Origin: Eretmocerus hayati
Taxonomy: Eukaryota; Arthropoda; Insecta; Hymenoptera; Aphelinidae
NCBI GenBank assembly: GCA_029851415.1
Contig: CM056744.1
Coordinates: 121,738,838-121,802,837, forward strand
Length of the DNA stretch: 64,000 nt
Direction: 5' to 3'
A program made the position numbers and the translations under genes. Shown piece after piece: positions 12,051-23,152 of the stretch. The first letter of the stretch is position 1. The number at the start of each line of letters is the position of its first letter. Below the pieces are notes generated by a model. It saw nothing but the letters and a program-made list of their open reading frames with translations, was not told where the DNA came from and made no database searches.

Positions 12051-12778
12051 AGATTGTGAGACAGATGACATAAAACAAAGGCTTTGGACTCATCTCGTCG
12101 ATTGAACAAAGAGACTACGAAAAAAAAAAAATTGATACAGTCACAATAGAGGCTGAGAGGATGCCAGGTAGGAGATTCATCAAGGTTTTACTCACAGAGA
12201 CTCAAGACACCAAGTGCATCAATTGACAGCACAAGCAATGAAGTTACGACAATCCTCATTCGACAGGCCACACAGCATTTGTCATAGTCAATCACTCACG
12301 CCACATGAAACTGAAAGAGTGAGAAAAGGAACAAAGAATCATTTTCAAAATAGGGAAGATCGTCTTTTAGTTACATAAATAATACTTATCTGATAACTCC
12401 ACCCGTTACACTACAGCTGTTTCTCGTAGACTCTGTGGATCAACAATAAACTCGGAGTTGGAGGTAAACGACATAAAACGAACTCCATTAAAAGCTGGCT
12501 GCTAACGGACGCACCAAAATCAGCTGTAGCAGAAGACACAACATGCTTATGGGCATTTCTTCCGCTGCATCAGTTGTCTGATTCAATGATTTGCAGGCGA
12601 TCGCCCGCAAACATCCAATAACACATCACAATCAGACTGATACACGCCTCGCCCACAGCACGATAAACAACACAACAAAAAGCATTGCGTGAAAAAAATA
12701 ACTCCATGATGATGATGCAGTGCGTGCGTGCAGCCGCCGCCGCCACTGCCGATACACTGCCATCACTGCCCAGCACTG

Positions 12779-13861
12779 GGTACCTATTGAAGTAAAAATT
12801 TCGCGATTCGCACGGCGCAGCCCGTGCCCGAAATTTTTTCTCGCGGGTGTAAAATGATCATTGATTTTATGTAGCGACCACGGAGATCGTCTGCTGAGCA
12901 TTGTTTTGATCCAGCTGCATAACCCCCCGCCGGGCGCCGCGTGCTGTTCTGCTTATTACTAGATATGTTCTCGTGATCACCAGCCTAGTGATAATGATCC
13001 ACAAAAATCCGTAGACGTATGTACCTTCAATAGCTTCTGTAAAGTCATGCTGGTCCCCAAGTCTCGAAATCAAAACTTAATCTTTCTTTGGCTTTACTAA
13101 TAGGTAGAACCAAAATGTGATTGTACTAAAGTATTTTAATCACTCTCAACATCAATTCTCCCTTCCTCAAAATTGGCGTGAATTTAAAGATTGGACTACA
13201 CATTAGGCAATTAATAATTCATGTCTGATTCTCACACTAATCTTAGGTAGATCTAAAATTTTCCTCCCGAAGCTGCCTGAATCCCTGAAGATATCTGCTA
13301 ACTCTCTGAATCCATGATCCATCTAAAATCAGTTTAATTGGCTGATATGTAGCTTAATACCCAAGCATCATAGTTTGAACTTGAGCAAATTCTGAGGGAA
13401 GAAGGCATGATTTCAGAAGTTGTTAAGATACCCTAATAAAATCATATTTTGGTTCCACCTAGTAGAGTCATAGTGCACAAAAGGTGATTGTGACATGCAT
13501 ACTTGCGTATCACCGCGTCAATCTGCACCTCAACAAACATGATACCCAAGAGCCGTTTCAAAGAAACATTAAGTTTTGATTTCAAGACTTGGGGACCAGC
13601 ATGACTTTACAGAAGCTATTGAAGGTACATACGTCTACGGATTTTTGTGGATCATTATCACCAGGCTGGTAAACGAGAAGCATATCTAGTATAATGGGCA
13701 GAACACGCGGTGGGGGGTTATGCAACTCAATCAAAACAATGCTCAGCAGACAATTTTCGTGGTCGCCACATAAAATCGATAATCATTTTACACCCGCGAG
13801 AAAAAATTTCGCGCGTGCGTTGCGCCATGCGAATTGCAAAATTTTTACTTCAATAGGTACC
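12779..13861. mobile_element. 1.08-kb element with ~300-bp terminal inverted repeats
   Basis: The ends are GGTACCTATTGAAG and its inverse. The inverted repeats run 12779-13078 and about 13565-13861 with some divergence. CTG occurs on both sides (12776-12778 and 13862-13864), and the left palindrome arm has the empty site near 3806-3812. About 480 bp of AT-rich unique sequence separates the repeats, with no recognisable protein. Only the right arm has it. Confidence 0.85.
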
Positions 13862-14215
13862 CTGCAGGACTCCATCACACTCGCGTTCACTGCAGTCTAA
13901 ATTCGATGCAACACACGCTCCGTGAAATCTCGCGAAAAAATATCTTACTCGGCATCTACGCACGAGTCGGAAACACGGCACATCGCGTCAAAACAACAAT
14001 AGCAGACAACACAAATATTCGATGTAATGCTTTTGTGTAATGATTAACTGCTAATCATTACACGCTTAGCATTACAAGCGAAATGCCAAATTTTGAGTAA
14101 AAGTTACAAAAACCACGAGGGTTTACAAAAAATTTTGAATAGACGAATGAAATTTACAATTTTTTTGCTACCCCCCGGTTACAATATGTACACACCTTCT
14201 GAAACAGATTGTATA

Positions 14216-15754
14216 ACGCAAACTTGAAGTGTCATGTACAGTGACATTCCATTGGCATGTAGTTGTGATAATAATAATATGACTTTCTCTGGGTGTAGGG
14301 AAGATCATTTGATGACTAGAACAGATAGCGGAAGAAAATTATTGTTGATATTGCTCTGCACCCCAAACAATTACATTATTACAATTACATTCAGATGAAA
14401 CATCACAACATAGCTCTAGCGCATTACAAAATTGGCTTAGTCAGTTTTTATCAGTCTACATAATTTGGATATATATTTGACAATCCCCTTTTTATCTATG
14501 ATGATTCATCCTTGCACTCTAGTTTCTAAGAAGTATCAGAAGAACTACACATTCTGCTGAGAGATAATTGCAATGGTCTAGATTGATGGCAGCAACATAC
14601 GAGAGTCCAATTTTGGAGAGCGCTCATGTTATAAGTTGACATTCCATCAAATTCTACTGATAACAATATCATTTCTCCTATGTAAAGAGTAACATCAACT
14701 ACTATTTTCTAGCAGATGAGAGTTAGAAGAAGATAATAGTTGATGTTGTTCTCCACATAGAAATAATTGAATTGCTACCACAACACCTTAGAGAAATGTC
14801 ACCATATAACTTGTGCGCTCTCCAAAATTGGACTTTCGCATGTTAGTTGTTATCAATTTACATGATTGGAATGTATGTTTTGATTCTTCTTATTCTTCAC
14901 ATTGTTAGATCCTTGCTCTCTGATATCTGGAAAGTATTATTAAAAACACTGAACATTTTTCTAAAAGAGAATTGCAATGGTGTAGAATGATGAAAACCAA
15001 CATACAAAAGTCCAATTTTGAAGAGCACTTAAGTTATAAAGTGACATTCCATCAAGTTGTAATGAATACAGCATTTTTGTCTAAAGAGCAACATCAACTA
15101 TCTTCGAGTAGGAAACAGTCAAGAAAAGACGATGAATGATGTTGCTCTCCACCCAGGAAAAGTTGAATCACTACAATCACATCTTGATGGGATAGAATTT
15201 TAGCACTCTGCAACTACTAGAGTTTTGCGTCATATTCCTTAGCAAAGTATATAATTGAAATTTTTTAGTGTGAAGTTGTCATCTCTCTAATACATCATTT
15301 CCTCCATGATATCCCATTCTCATCTCTAGTATCTTAGAGATTTTTCTTCTCTGAGTGTAAATACTCATGTAAGAATTAAGCATGAGAATTTAGTTTAACC
15401 TGTAAAAGAATACAGAAGAATGCATAGACATAGGAAGTAATCAACCATCAAAATTTTCTATGTCAGCACAAACTAAGCTGTCACAGTATTCATAAAAAGA
15501 TACTTAAGGACTACTATTCAATGGTATTTTGTCCCATGCTTTAGAACGGATAGCCTCAAGAATTTGAGAAGATATCTGTTTCAATACAATTTGTTGATAC
15601 ATGCTGCTGCACTGTAACCACGATTTTTGATGAACACGGGATTGTTGATTTGAATATGGATATATTTGAACAAACAAATTCATGCAAAAAGGCGAGACAA
15701 ACGATAAATAATTCTTAGCATTCCACGCCACCGCATGCACAAGGGGCGTGCAGA
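14216..15754. repeat. Right-only segment with ~400-bp degenerate tandem repeats
   Basis: Three diverged copies with a period near 400 bp lie between about 14230 and 15330. They are marked by GTGACATTCCATTGG (14242), TTGACATTCCATCAA (14636) and GTGACATTCCATCAA (15040). They also share CAACATCAACTA/TAGTTGATGTTG hairpin pairs and a TCCAATTTTG-GAGAGC block. A 78-codon frame on the minus strand at 15504-15740 is unassigned. Nothing comparable sits in the 158-bp left-only segment (3301-3458). Confidence 0.7.
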
Positions 15755-15886
15755 CGGCAACTAAAGTTCAAGTTAAAAGTTCAAACTGGATCCAATCCCC
15801 GTCTCTTTTCTTGATCCAGATTGGATAAAAAACTGGATCAAAATTGGATAGTTCTGTCAAGTTGCTTGAACTTATTTCTAATAGGG

Positions 15887-17260
15887 CCCTTCTATTACAT
15901 CACACTCACCCATCTATCTCATACATCACAGACTATTTCGTCATTCATTGCATATTTTATCTTATTTAAATTTCATATTTCATTCCACTTTTCTTCGTCA
16001 TCACCATCTCATTTTTTCCGACTTTTTCTCCATCGCTTTTCCTTCTCTTCTTTTATTCTATCTTACCTTCATCCAATCTCTTCATGTTTCCGTGCCATTT
16101 ACTACTTCGCTTTTATCTCATCTACTTTTCTAAATCAATCTCATCACCTCATCACATTCATCATAAATACTCTTCATTCATACCATCTCATTCCCGTTCG
16201 TACATTTTCTTCATCTATTCCCCTTCTCTATTCTCATTCCATCTCAACTTCATTCAATCTCATCATCTTTCATCAATTTCCTACTTTACCGCCATCTTAT
16301 ATCATTTTTCACATCATTCTCACTACCTCATCGCATGCATGATAAATCAGCCAATGATCGCCTACTTGGAGGCGAATTCTTGCACGCAGGTAAGCCGCCT
16401 TCGGGTGCAGAGGTTGCATCCAAATTCACTTCGAAGTAAGAGGATGAGGCAATACTTTCTATCATCCAATCTCATTATCTTTCATATCATTTTCTACTCA
16501 TCATTTTCATACCATCTCGTTTCCCTGCCTACTTCTTCATCTCTTCTCCCTCCTCTTTTTTCATCATCATCATCTCCGTCTCATTTCAATTTCTCATGTC
16601 ATCACATACTCTTCATTCATACTAACTCCTTTCCTATCTTCCTTTTTATTCGTCTCTTTCCCTTCACTTCTCTTATTCTATCTTACCTCCATTCAATCTC
16701 ATCATCTCTCATACCAATTCCTACTCTACCACCATCTCTTCTCCTTTTCTACATCATCCTCACCACCTCATCGCATTAATCACAAATCCGCCAATGATCG
16801 CCTACTTGGAGGCAAATTCTTGCACGCAGGTAAGCCGCCTTCGGGTGCAGAGATTGCGTCCGAATTCACTTCCAAGTAGGAGGGTGAGGCAATTCCTTCT
16901 ATCATTCAATCTCATTATCTTTCATATCATTTTCTACTCATCATTTTCATACCATCTCATTTCCCTGCCTACCTCTTCTTCATCTCTTCCCCTCCTCTTT
17001 TTTCATCATCATCATATCCATCTCATTCCAATTTCTCATGTCACTACATACTCTTCATTCATACCATCTCCTTCCCTTTCTTCCTTTTTATTCGTCTCTT
17101 TCCCTTCACTTCTCTTATTCTATCTTACCTCCATTCAATCTCATCATCTCTCATACCAATTTCTACTCTACCACCATCTCTTCTCCTTTTCTACATCAGT
17201 CTCACCACCTCATCCCATGCATCATAAATCAGCCAATGATCGCCTACTTGGGGGCGAACT
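15887..17260. repeat. Satellite-like tandem array with hairpin core, right block
   Basis: Continuation of the array at 2040-3161. Cores lie at 16350-16449, 16790-16889 and a truncated one at 17232-17259, giving periods of 440 and 442 bp. The cores carry the same CCTACTTGG..CCAAGTAGG stem, with wobble or compensating changes in the inner stem compared with the left-hand copies. Open frames rich in Ser, Leu, Phe and His are low-complexity products of the TC-rich spacer. Confidence 0.85.
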
Positions 17261-17359
17261 CATCATCTTTCTCATCCTTATCATCATCACCATTATCATC
17301 ATCCATTCTCTCATCCATCACATTCCATTCACGGACAGAGACGGAGGGACCCAAGCTCC

Positions 17360-17450
17360 CATCGTTGGATCAATCCGCTTTCTACACTTGCGACATCATA
17401 ATACCTATGTATGGTGAGCAAGTGTAGAAAATTGTGCGAATTCAACGATG
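17360..17450. repeat. 91-bp imperfect hairpin
   Basis: CATCGTTG at one end pairs with CAACGATG at the other. An inner TTCTACACTTGC pairs perfectly with GCAAGTGTAGAA around a 26-nt loop. The size and shape resemble a precursor hairpin, but nothing in the sequence shows that it is transcribed. Confidence 0.55.
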
Positions 17451-18407
17451 GCTCGAAGCGAAGGTTCAACAGACAGACTTTTGACGGGAACTCACTCATC
17501 AATTCGAGCCAGGCAAAGACAGTGGTAGCCACAAAATGCTTGGAAACATTTAGTAGCCCGTATTCCTGCGCCTGACGTCTTACGGAAGTAAGGTGAGTGG
17601 AAGCTTCAAAAGGGAATACGGTGCGAAAACATGATAACACGGCAAGGGTGCAACAAACAGACTTTGGATAGTTCTAGAAAATGAAATTTTCGAAAGAGGT
17701 AAGAAATCAGATGAATTAATAAATAAATAATGAATAAAAAGGGGGAAAAATCCATAAAAAACAAGGAAAAACAAAACAAGTCGAATGAAACAAATAAAAT
17801 ACAAAGTGGTAAAAAATCTAAAAACGAGAAAAACCGCGATAATTAAGGTAAAAATCCATAAAATAGGTAAAATAAAACAGATGTAATGAAACGGGTGAAA
17901 TTGTAAAAAAAAATCTAGGGGAAGAAGGTAAATAATGGTCAGGTCAGGTTAGGTTAGTGAAAATCTAGGGATATTCCTATCTAGAAGATAATCGAGCCAG
18001 GTTAGGTTAGAACAGTCTAGGGGAATACTCCGGGTACACTCAGGATTAGAACTATTACACGATAATACTGGAAATCTGAAACGAGTGCATGGGTGAGAAT
18101 TGGGTGAGACGACGTTTCCAATTGGTGGCGAGGCGGAGTTTGCGAAAGAGCACAGATGGAAGGTGCATATTTGCTCGAAATGCTACTCGATTCGTGTGTG
18201 AAGTTGACCCAGCGGTTTACGGTTGACACGACAGACCGAGCAAACATCGTGGTATATGCCAATTAATCGTGGTACGCTATTGACTTGCTTTGATTCACCG
18301 CATATTACGATTGCTTCGAGTTGTACTTGCGCAGCCTAATAGGAATCATTGGTTTGGGGTATAGCTCGACGATGCGAGGGGTTCGTATAGATGTCAATGC
18401 GCAGGTA

Positions 18408-18532
18408 GACTCGGTTATCAATTGATCTCGCGGAATGTTTATATTTCTATCTCAGTCGCACTCGATAGTTAACTTATTCAATAAATGAGATAGACATATA
18501 AACATTCCGCGAGATCAAGTGATAACCGAGTG
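18408..18532. mobile_element. 125-bp mariner-type MITE, copy 1
   Basis: Nearly the whole element folds on itself. The terminal repeats read ACTCGGTTATCA then TTGATCTCGCGGAATGTTTA and are flanked by TA on both sides (18406-18407, 18533-18534), as for Tc1/mariner insertions. A second, more diverged copy sits in a tan intron at 58849-58972. Confidence 0.85.
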
Positions 18533-19293
18533 TACTATGTTATTTAAAGATCTGCTGATGGAACGTTCCGTCGAAGGGAACTTGTTGCAAAGCCTAGACT
18601 GAGGACAAACCTCGAACCCCAAGCCGATCGCGTACCATTGACAAGATATTTTGAGCTAGTAAATCGCGTTTCATGATGTGTGTGTTCTGGATCTAACGTA
18701 AACATCTTTCATCAAGTAATTTCAAAGAGTATGATCTTTGTACTCGGAACATTGTCATCGCAACATAGATCAATTCAATCAGCAGCATAGGTGTTTCTTT
18801 ATGACATCTCTTTTCCATTCAGATGGCTCGTATGTCTGAACAGCTTCGGATGCGAGGTCGCGTGCGTGGATGAGGCTTTTGCGAAAAACGACGGATTGGT
18901 TTTCGAAAACGTATGTGATGTACTAAAAAAAAGCCCACCGCAAACATAATCGTTTCGCTCGCGATATCTTGTGGCCTTTTTTTTTGGTTTTTCGGTGCTC
19001 ATAACCACTTCCACTATTTTCTATCAACTCAATGACTGTAGCCGATGTGTACCTAACTCATGACTCCACATTGATGGCCATCCAAGGCTAGCCAGTTCGT
19101 AAAATCTGCCAGATCGGCATTTGGGAATTATGCCGCTTTTGGATATCAAGTTCGAGTCGAACTGTTCGACCCATATGCATCCTTGGGAATAGTATATTTC
19201 ATACTCGGTTCAACCCTCGGCCCGCTCAGAACTTGAACGAACCAAGCATCCTCACCGCATTGAAAAATCTGAGTAAATTAACTCATGAGATCA

Positions 19294-19347
19294 AAACTAC
19301 TCTTATAAAGTACGACCTGACGAGGTCGTACTTTATGAAGGTAGTTT
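19294..19347. repeat. Short inverted repeat, 54 bp
   Basis: AAACTAC followed by AAAGTACGACCT is mirrored by AGGTCGTACTTT and GTAGTTT around a 4-nt loop, with one small bulged region. This could be a cruciform or a remnant of an inverted-repeat element. Confidence 0.6.
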
Positions 19348-20582
19348 AGATCTGCGCAGGTCAGAGTTCATATCATCCCTGGATAAGAGTTGTGTTGATT
19401 ACACTTCCACTATAGAATCTTTGATTTCCAATACACCTAGGGCGATTAATAAATTGATCAATCTTCATGAACGAGAGATTGAATTTCTCAGTCAGAGGGC
19501 GCCCGAGTTATTGAACCAAAGTTTTTGTTTGACCGTTTGCAAAGTTGTCTGCATCGGTATAGGATAATTCGTAGCTCGTTATCGACTCGATATAAGAATT
19601 CATCAGCATTCTGTACTTCCCCCTTCGCCTAACGATGCTGACCATCGCGATCTAGGTCGAGATGCCTCTATCCACTAACTTCACTCGTCTCGTTCATCGA
19701 TAGCACAATTGCACTCGACGAGTTTCTCATCTCGATTGTTTTATCTTAACTTTTGGCAGAGTTCGAGATTGTTGCCTTCTTCCAATATCGCCTCGCAGAA
19801 ACTCTGACTGTATACCTCGGATACCGAGATCGTAATATAAGTATCGGGCATTATCGCTGTGTAGGGCACTTATTGACGAATTTCGCTAACCGCAACTTGG
19901 CGGCATTCACGCCGTGCGCGTATAGCAGATCTGAGACCAGTGTATGACAAAAAGGGCCCACAACTACTTCAGCGACATTAGAAGATTGAGTTGTCTCAAG
20001 AAAAAAAAATTTGACGAGCAACGGGTTCGCCAGGTCAATTGACGTCCTCCAAAATCAGTTTGAACGAAGGGGTGCATCATATGTGCCAGTAACTCAGCTT
20101 CCCACCCTTCACTCTGTCTTCTCAATGTAACGCTAGGACAGTGAGGATGATTTGAATCTCAAACTCCCGCATTTTGAAGCATTCTTCTCTAGATCTATGA
20201 AACAGTCAAGTAACAGGACCAGAAAATCGGTGTTTGGGAACTAGGGTTTACAAATTTTTAGTCGAAAATACGTTGAAAGAAGTTTGCTCTAATGTTTCCA
20301 CATGAATGAAGATTCATCTGACACTGAGATCTGTATACGAGTGAGCAGGCGTTCTCGAACTTCAAATTGAGCAGAGCATGTTCGAGAGCACCTATGTGTC
20401 AAAATCAACTCGATAGTTTATCTATTACAAGCCAAGAACGTAACAATGTAAAATCGCTCAATTGATAATTTTCCAACCGTCACAGCTCGATATTTCGGAG
20501 CTACGAGGTAGCAATGAAGATTCGCTTAGCTCATTCTCAGGCTCTTTTCACACACTTTGAAAACCGCCCCGGTATTACAGGT

Positions 20583-20708
20583 CACGGTGGGCTTGAACAC
20601 GTACTAAATCCGTCGGAAGATAACCATTGGGATTTTTTTGGGGAATGAAAGTAGATGCTCCCAGGTTCATGTTCCATTTTCGGGGAAAATCGGAAATTGA
20701 GCCGTTCC
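20583..20708. repeat. Left terminal inverted repeat of the Transib-like element
   Basis: Matches 23487-23610 in reverse complement with roughly one mismatch in ten, including an extra T in the T-run. The first seven bases are CACGGTG. Confidence 0.9.
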
Positions 20709-21120
20709 TAAGATATTGAAGATTTAGTCGGTTTTTTGACTTTTTTACAGGCTGCATACTAGAAAAGCAAAATACGATCGTATACTCTTCGAAAATGGTC
20801 AAATCCAGCGAAGTATGTTTGTCCTAATCCCTTGCTGGCTTGTGATCCTGAAAAATCGTCTATTTGAAGTGATTTCAGAGACTATTCCTGAATATCGAAT
20901 ATTCCCACAATGCTTCTATTTGGGTGCCAATACAATTGGATCCCGCCATCTGATTTGAAATGAAATAGAGCTGATGAACGAGATAAGACATATATTTATT
21001 ATGAAATTCAACTAACAAACATCATCAACACCAAATACATACATTAAATGCAGAAGAGATGGAAGGATTCCTTTCGTGTGATTACAAGAACAAAATTGTC
21101 CTCCAAATACTTATGACAAG

Positions 21121-23152
21121 TTAAATGTGGCGGCTATTATACTCAACCACGGCTCGTAGCAACTTCTCACCGTAGTTTGGGAAGGTTTCATTAACTTTGT
21201 ATGCTGCCCACACTGACTTAAAATCTGCATGTACAGACTCACCAGCTTGTTCGCTATAGAAGCCCAATCCTCTTTGATGTTTCTTGCAGAATTCAGCTAC
21301 GTGGTAGAAGATAGCATGTACTTTTGGTGTTACTTTTATTCCCAAATCAAGGTAACTCTTCTTGAAATCTTCGATATCTTGAATGTAACTTGGAGGTAAA
21401 TAATCAGAAAAGCATGAACTTATAACTTCCTGAAGATCTGCAAAACAACGCACGAAAGGCAAACACTCTACTTTGCTGTTCCTTCGGAGCAAGTCTACAT
21501 TATTGAGAAGTTTTCTACATGCGTTTCCAGCGAAAGCTGGCTCACCACCGTGAGTCACTTGCCTCATGACGTGGCAGTCTTTAGCCCACTGTATGCTCTC
21601 ATCTGGGAACATCAATAGCATGTTCTTGTACAAGGTGTCAAAAGCTCCGAGCATGATGTGTAGCTCCGGTGGGGGTATTCTTGCAATAACTTCTGTCTCA
21701 TCTTCCCCAGTGAAAAGTGGTTGATGAACGCAACTCATGAATGATATAGCTAGATTTTTTTTCCCTCCACTATTCAACCACTGTTCATGATTTGCGATGC
21801 AACTCCCAATCGTTCTATAATATCCTACATCGAACAGACTATCTTTGGCTGCAGTACACCAAGTACAGGGAAACATGCTGGAATGACTCATGATACCTGC
21901 CAATAGATTAGCTAATTTGAGATCAGTAGCAATCGTGTACTCCATAGTATTGATGTTCAACAGTGACCACAAGAGTTTGACATTTTCATAATTCTCCTGA
22001 GCCCCTGCCACTAAGCCTAGGATGAATAATCTTTTCACTCCAGATTCTTTGAATCTCTTGGCTGCGATTCCCTCCGAGTATTTTTGTCTTGATCCTGACG
22101 CAATCTCTGAATTTTCAGAGTGGACAACTGTCACGTCACTTTGCATCGTTAAACAGATTTTTAAAGAGCCCCCACCACCATCTATAGAAATTTTCAAGTG
22201 AGCTGTTTCACAACCACGCAAAGCTTTGATATGGTCAGAAAATTCTCGTAAATCTTTGCACAATACGAATGTCTTTTCCATGAATGTAACTTTGTCCCCG
22301 ACCTTATGAACGAAGTTCGCCTTCCTAATTTCATAATGATCCGCAAGGCTTCGATTGATCGAGCTAAGTTTTTGTCCCAGATGAGGCTCGAATAATTTTC
22401 GGTTACCAGTTGCGACTCGCAATGCAGAAGTGATACTTTTCATAGTATTTGTAGACAGATTCAGATCTGTTTGAATCTTCGAAACTTGATCTGCACGTAT
22501 AGTTTTTTGTTCGGTGCGCGCACCTTTACGACGAGCCGGTATTATAATGCCGAATTTTTTGCCGCGCTCTTGAGATAATGGAACGATCGTTGGATGCTCT
22601 GCCGTATAATTGACATCTTTTGAAGCCTTTTCTTGCAAAAAGTTACTTACGAAATGACCCTTTGATTTTGGTGAGAGCAAATTTGCATTTTCGGTCAAAT
22701 TTTTGCGCTTCATAGACTTTTTGCAAATCGTGACTCTTACCTCTGGCGATCTTTGAGCCACATTTCATGCATATTTTTTTCACCGATTTCTTATTCTTCG
22801 GGGGGGATTTATCTTTGCCAGACTTTCGTGCCATAGTACATAAAGTACAATCACATAATCGATCAGCATTCAAGCGCGTACTCTTCAGAGGGTGGCTGAA
22901 ACTCGAGTAGTCCGGAAATGCTATTTTTTTACCACCAGCTTTCACATTACTGTAGACACCAATTTTGCAAGGAGCGCAAATTGAGTTGGGTATTCGATCA
23001 TCGTCGGGGTTGTACACTGCAATTTTTTGGATATGTTTCTGAAGGGTCTCGTTGACCACCCTCATGCCACTCTTTTTCTTCAGACATAGTTAACACAGTT
23101 TAGACCGATTTTCTGAATGACTGTACGCGTGATCTTTAGGACGACTGGACAT
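21121..23152 (-). pseudogene. Transib/RAG1-like transposase, broken by a stop and a frameshift
   Basis: The main frame (22761-21121, 546 codons) carries what looks like a RAG1-type DDE core. The proposed acids are Asp in ISIDGGGG (codon 22182-22180), Asp in TIATDLK (21924-21922) and Glu in SEQAGESVH (21240-21238). A CTWC pair sits after the second Asp, and HAIFYH, the His-x4-His pair, sits before the Glu, in the order of the zinc ligands of RAG1. The N-terminal part (from the ATG at 23152) has CxxC pairs, including CAPC, CTLC and CMKC. Two lesions are visible: an in-frame TAA at 23092-23090 and a frame change near 22720, between GKSH and KKSMKRKNL. The copy is probably dead. The family call rests on motif order, not on a search. 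Confidence 0.85.

Larger units (their letters stand above)
8711..14215 (-). repeat. Right arm of the large palindrome
   Basis: This is the reverse complement of 3459-8680, running outward from ATCGCAATGGT at 8711 to CAGATTGTATA at 14215. It carries two insertions absent from the left arm: a 329-bp inverted-repeat element (8806-9134) and a 1083-bp element with ~300-bp terminal repeats (12779-13861). The homopolymer at 12119-12131 is shorter than its partner at about 4457-4471, as expected for slippage between otherwise near-identical arms. Confidence 0.93.
3162..15886. mobile_element. 12.7-kb inverted-repeat (foldback-like) composite element
   Basis: The outermost sequences are inverted copies. 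3162-3300 begins CCCGATTAGAAATAAGTTC; the reverse complement of 15755-15886 begins CCCTATTAGAAATAAGTTC. Both continue with several TTGATCCA/TGGATCAA sub-repeats and an AGAGACGGGGA block. Inside are a left-only segment (3301-3458), a palindrome arm (3459-8680), a 30-bp spacer, the opposite arm (8711-14215) and a right-only segment (14216-15754). I found no target duplication and recognise no transposase, so the class is unknown. A non-autonomous foldback element is my best guess; an inverted segmental duplication inside an older element is the alternative. The flanking satellite is the same on both sides. Confidence 0.75.
17451..20582. other. Intergenic stretch with small repeats
   Basis: No gene recognised. 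It contains AGGTTAGGTTAG-type motifs near 17947 and 17999, the MITE at 18408-18532, a short hairpin at 19294-19347 and an uninterrupted frame without ATG at about 19340-19566 (+), unassigned. Confidence 0.55.

Noticed and set aside
3162..15886. Helitron, Polinton or LTR-element interpretation of the 12.7-kb element
   Set aside because: No rolling-circle or integrase/polymerase genes, no direct LTRs, and the inverted organisation does not fit.
2040..17260. CRISPR-like or tRNA-derived interpretation of the satellite cores
   Set aside because: Cores are ~100 bp at ~440-bp spacing in a eukaryotic genome, spacers are themselves repeated, and there are no proper A/B boxes or cloverleaf.
17937..18010. 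AGGTTAGGTTAG motifs as telomeric repeat
   Set aside because: Only two short interrupted occurrences, not a (TTAGG)n array; such motifs are scattered in many insect genomes.
22720..22750. A splice donor (GAG|GTAAGAG) as explanation for the transposase frame change
   Set aside because: No acceptor lies far enough downstream to make an intron and restore the frame; family text continues on both sides of the shift.
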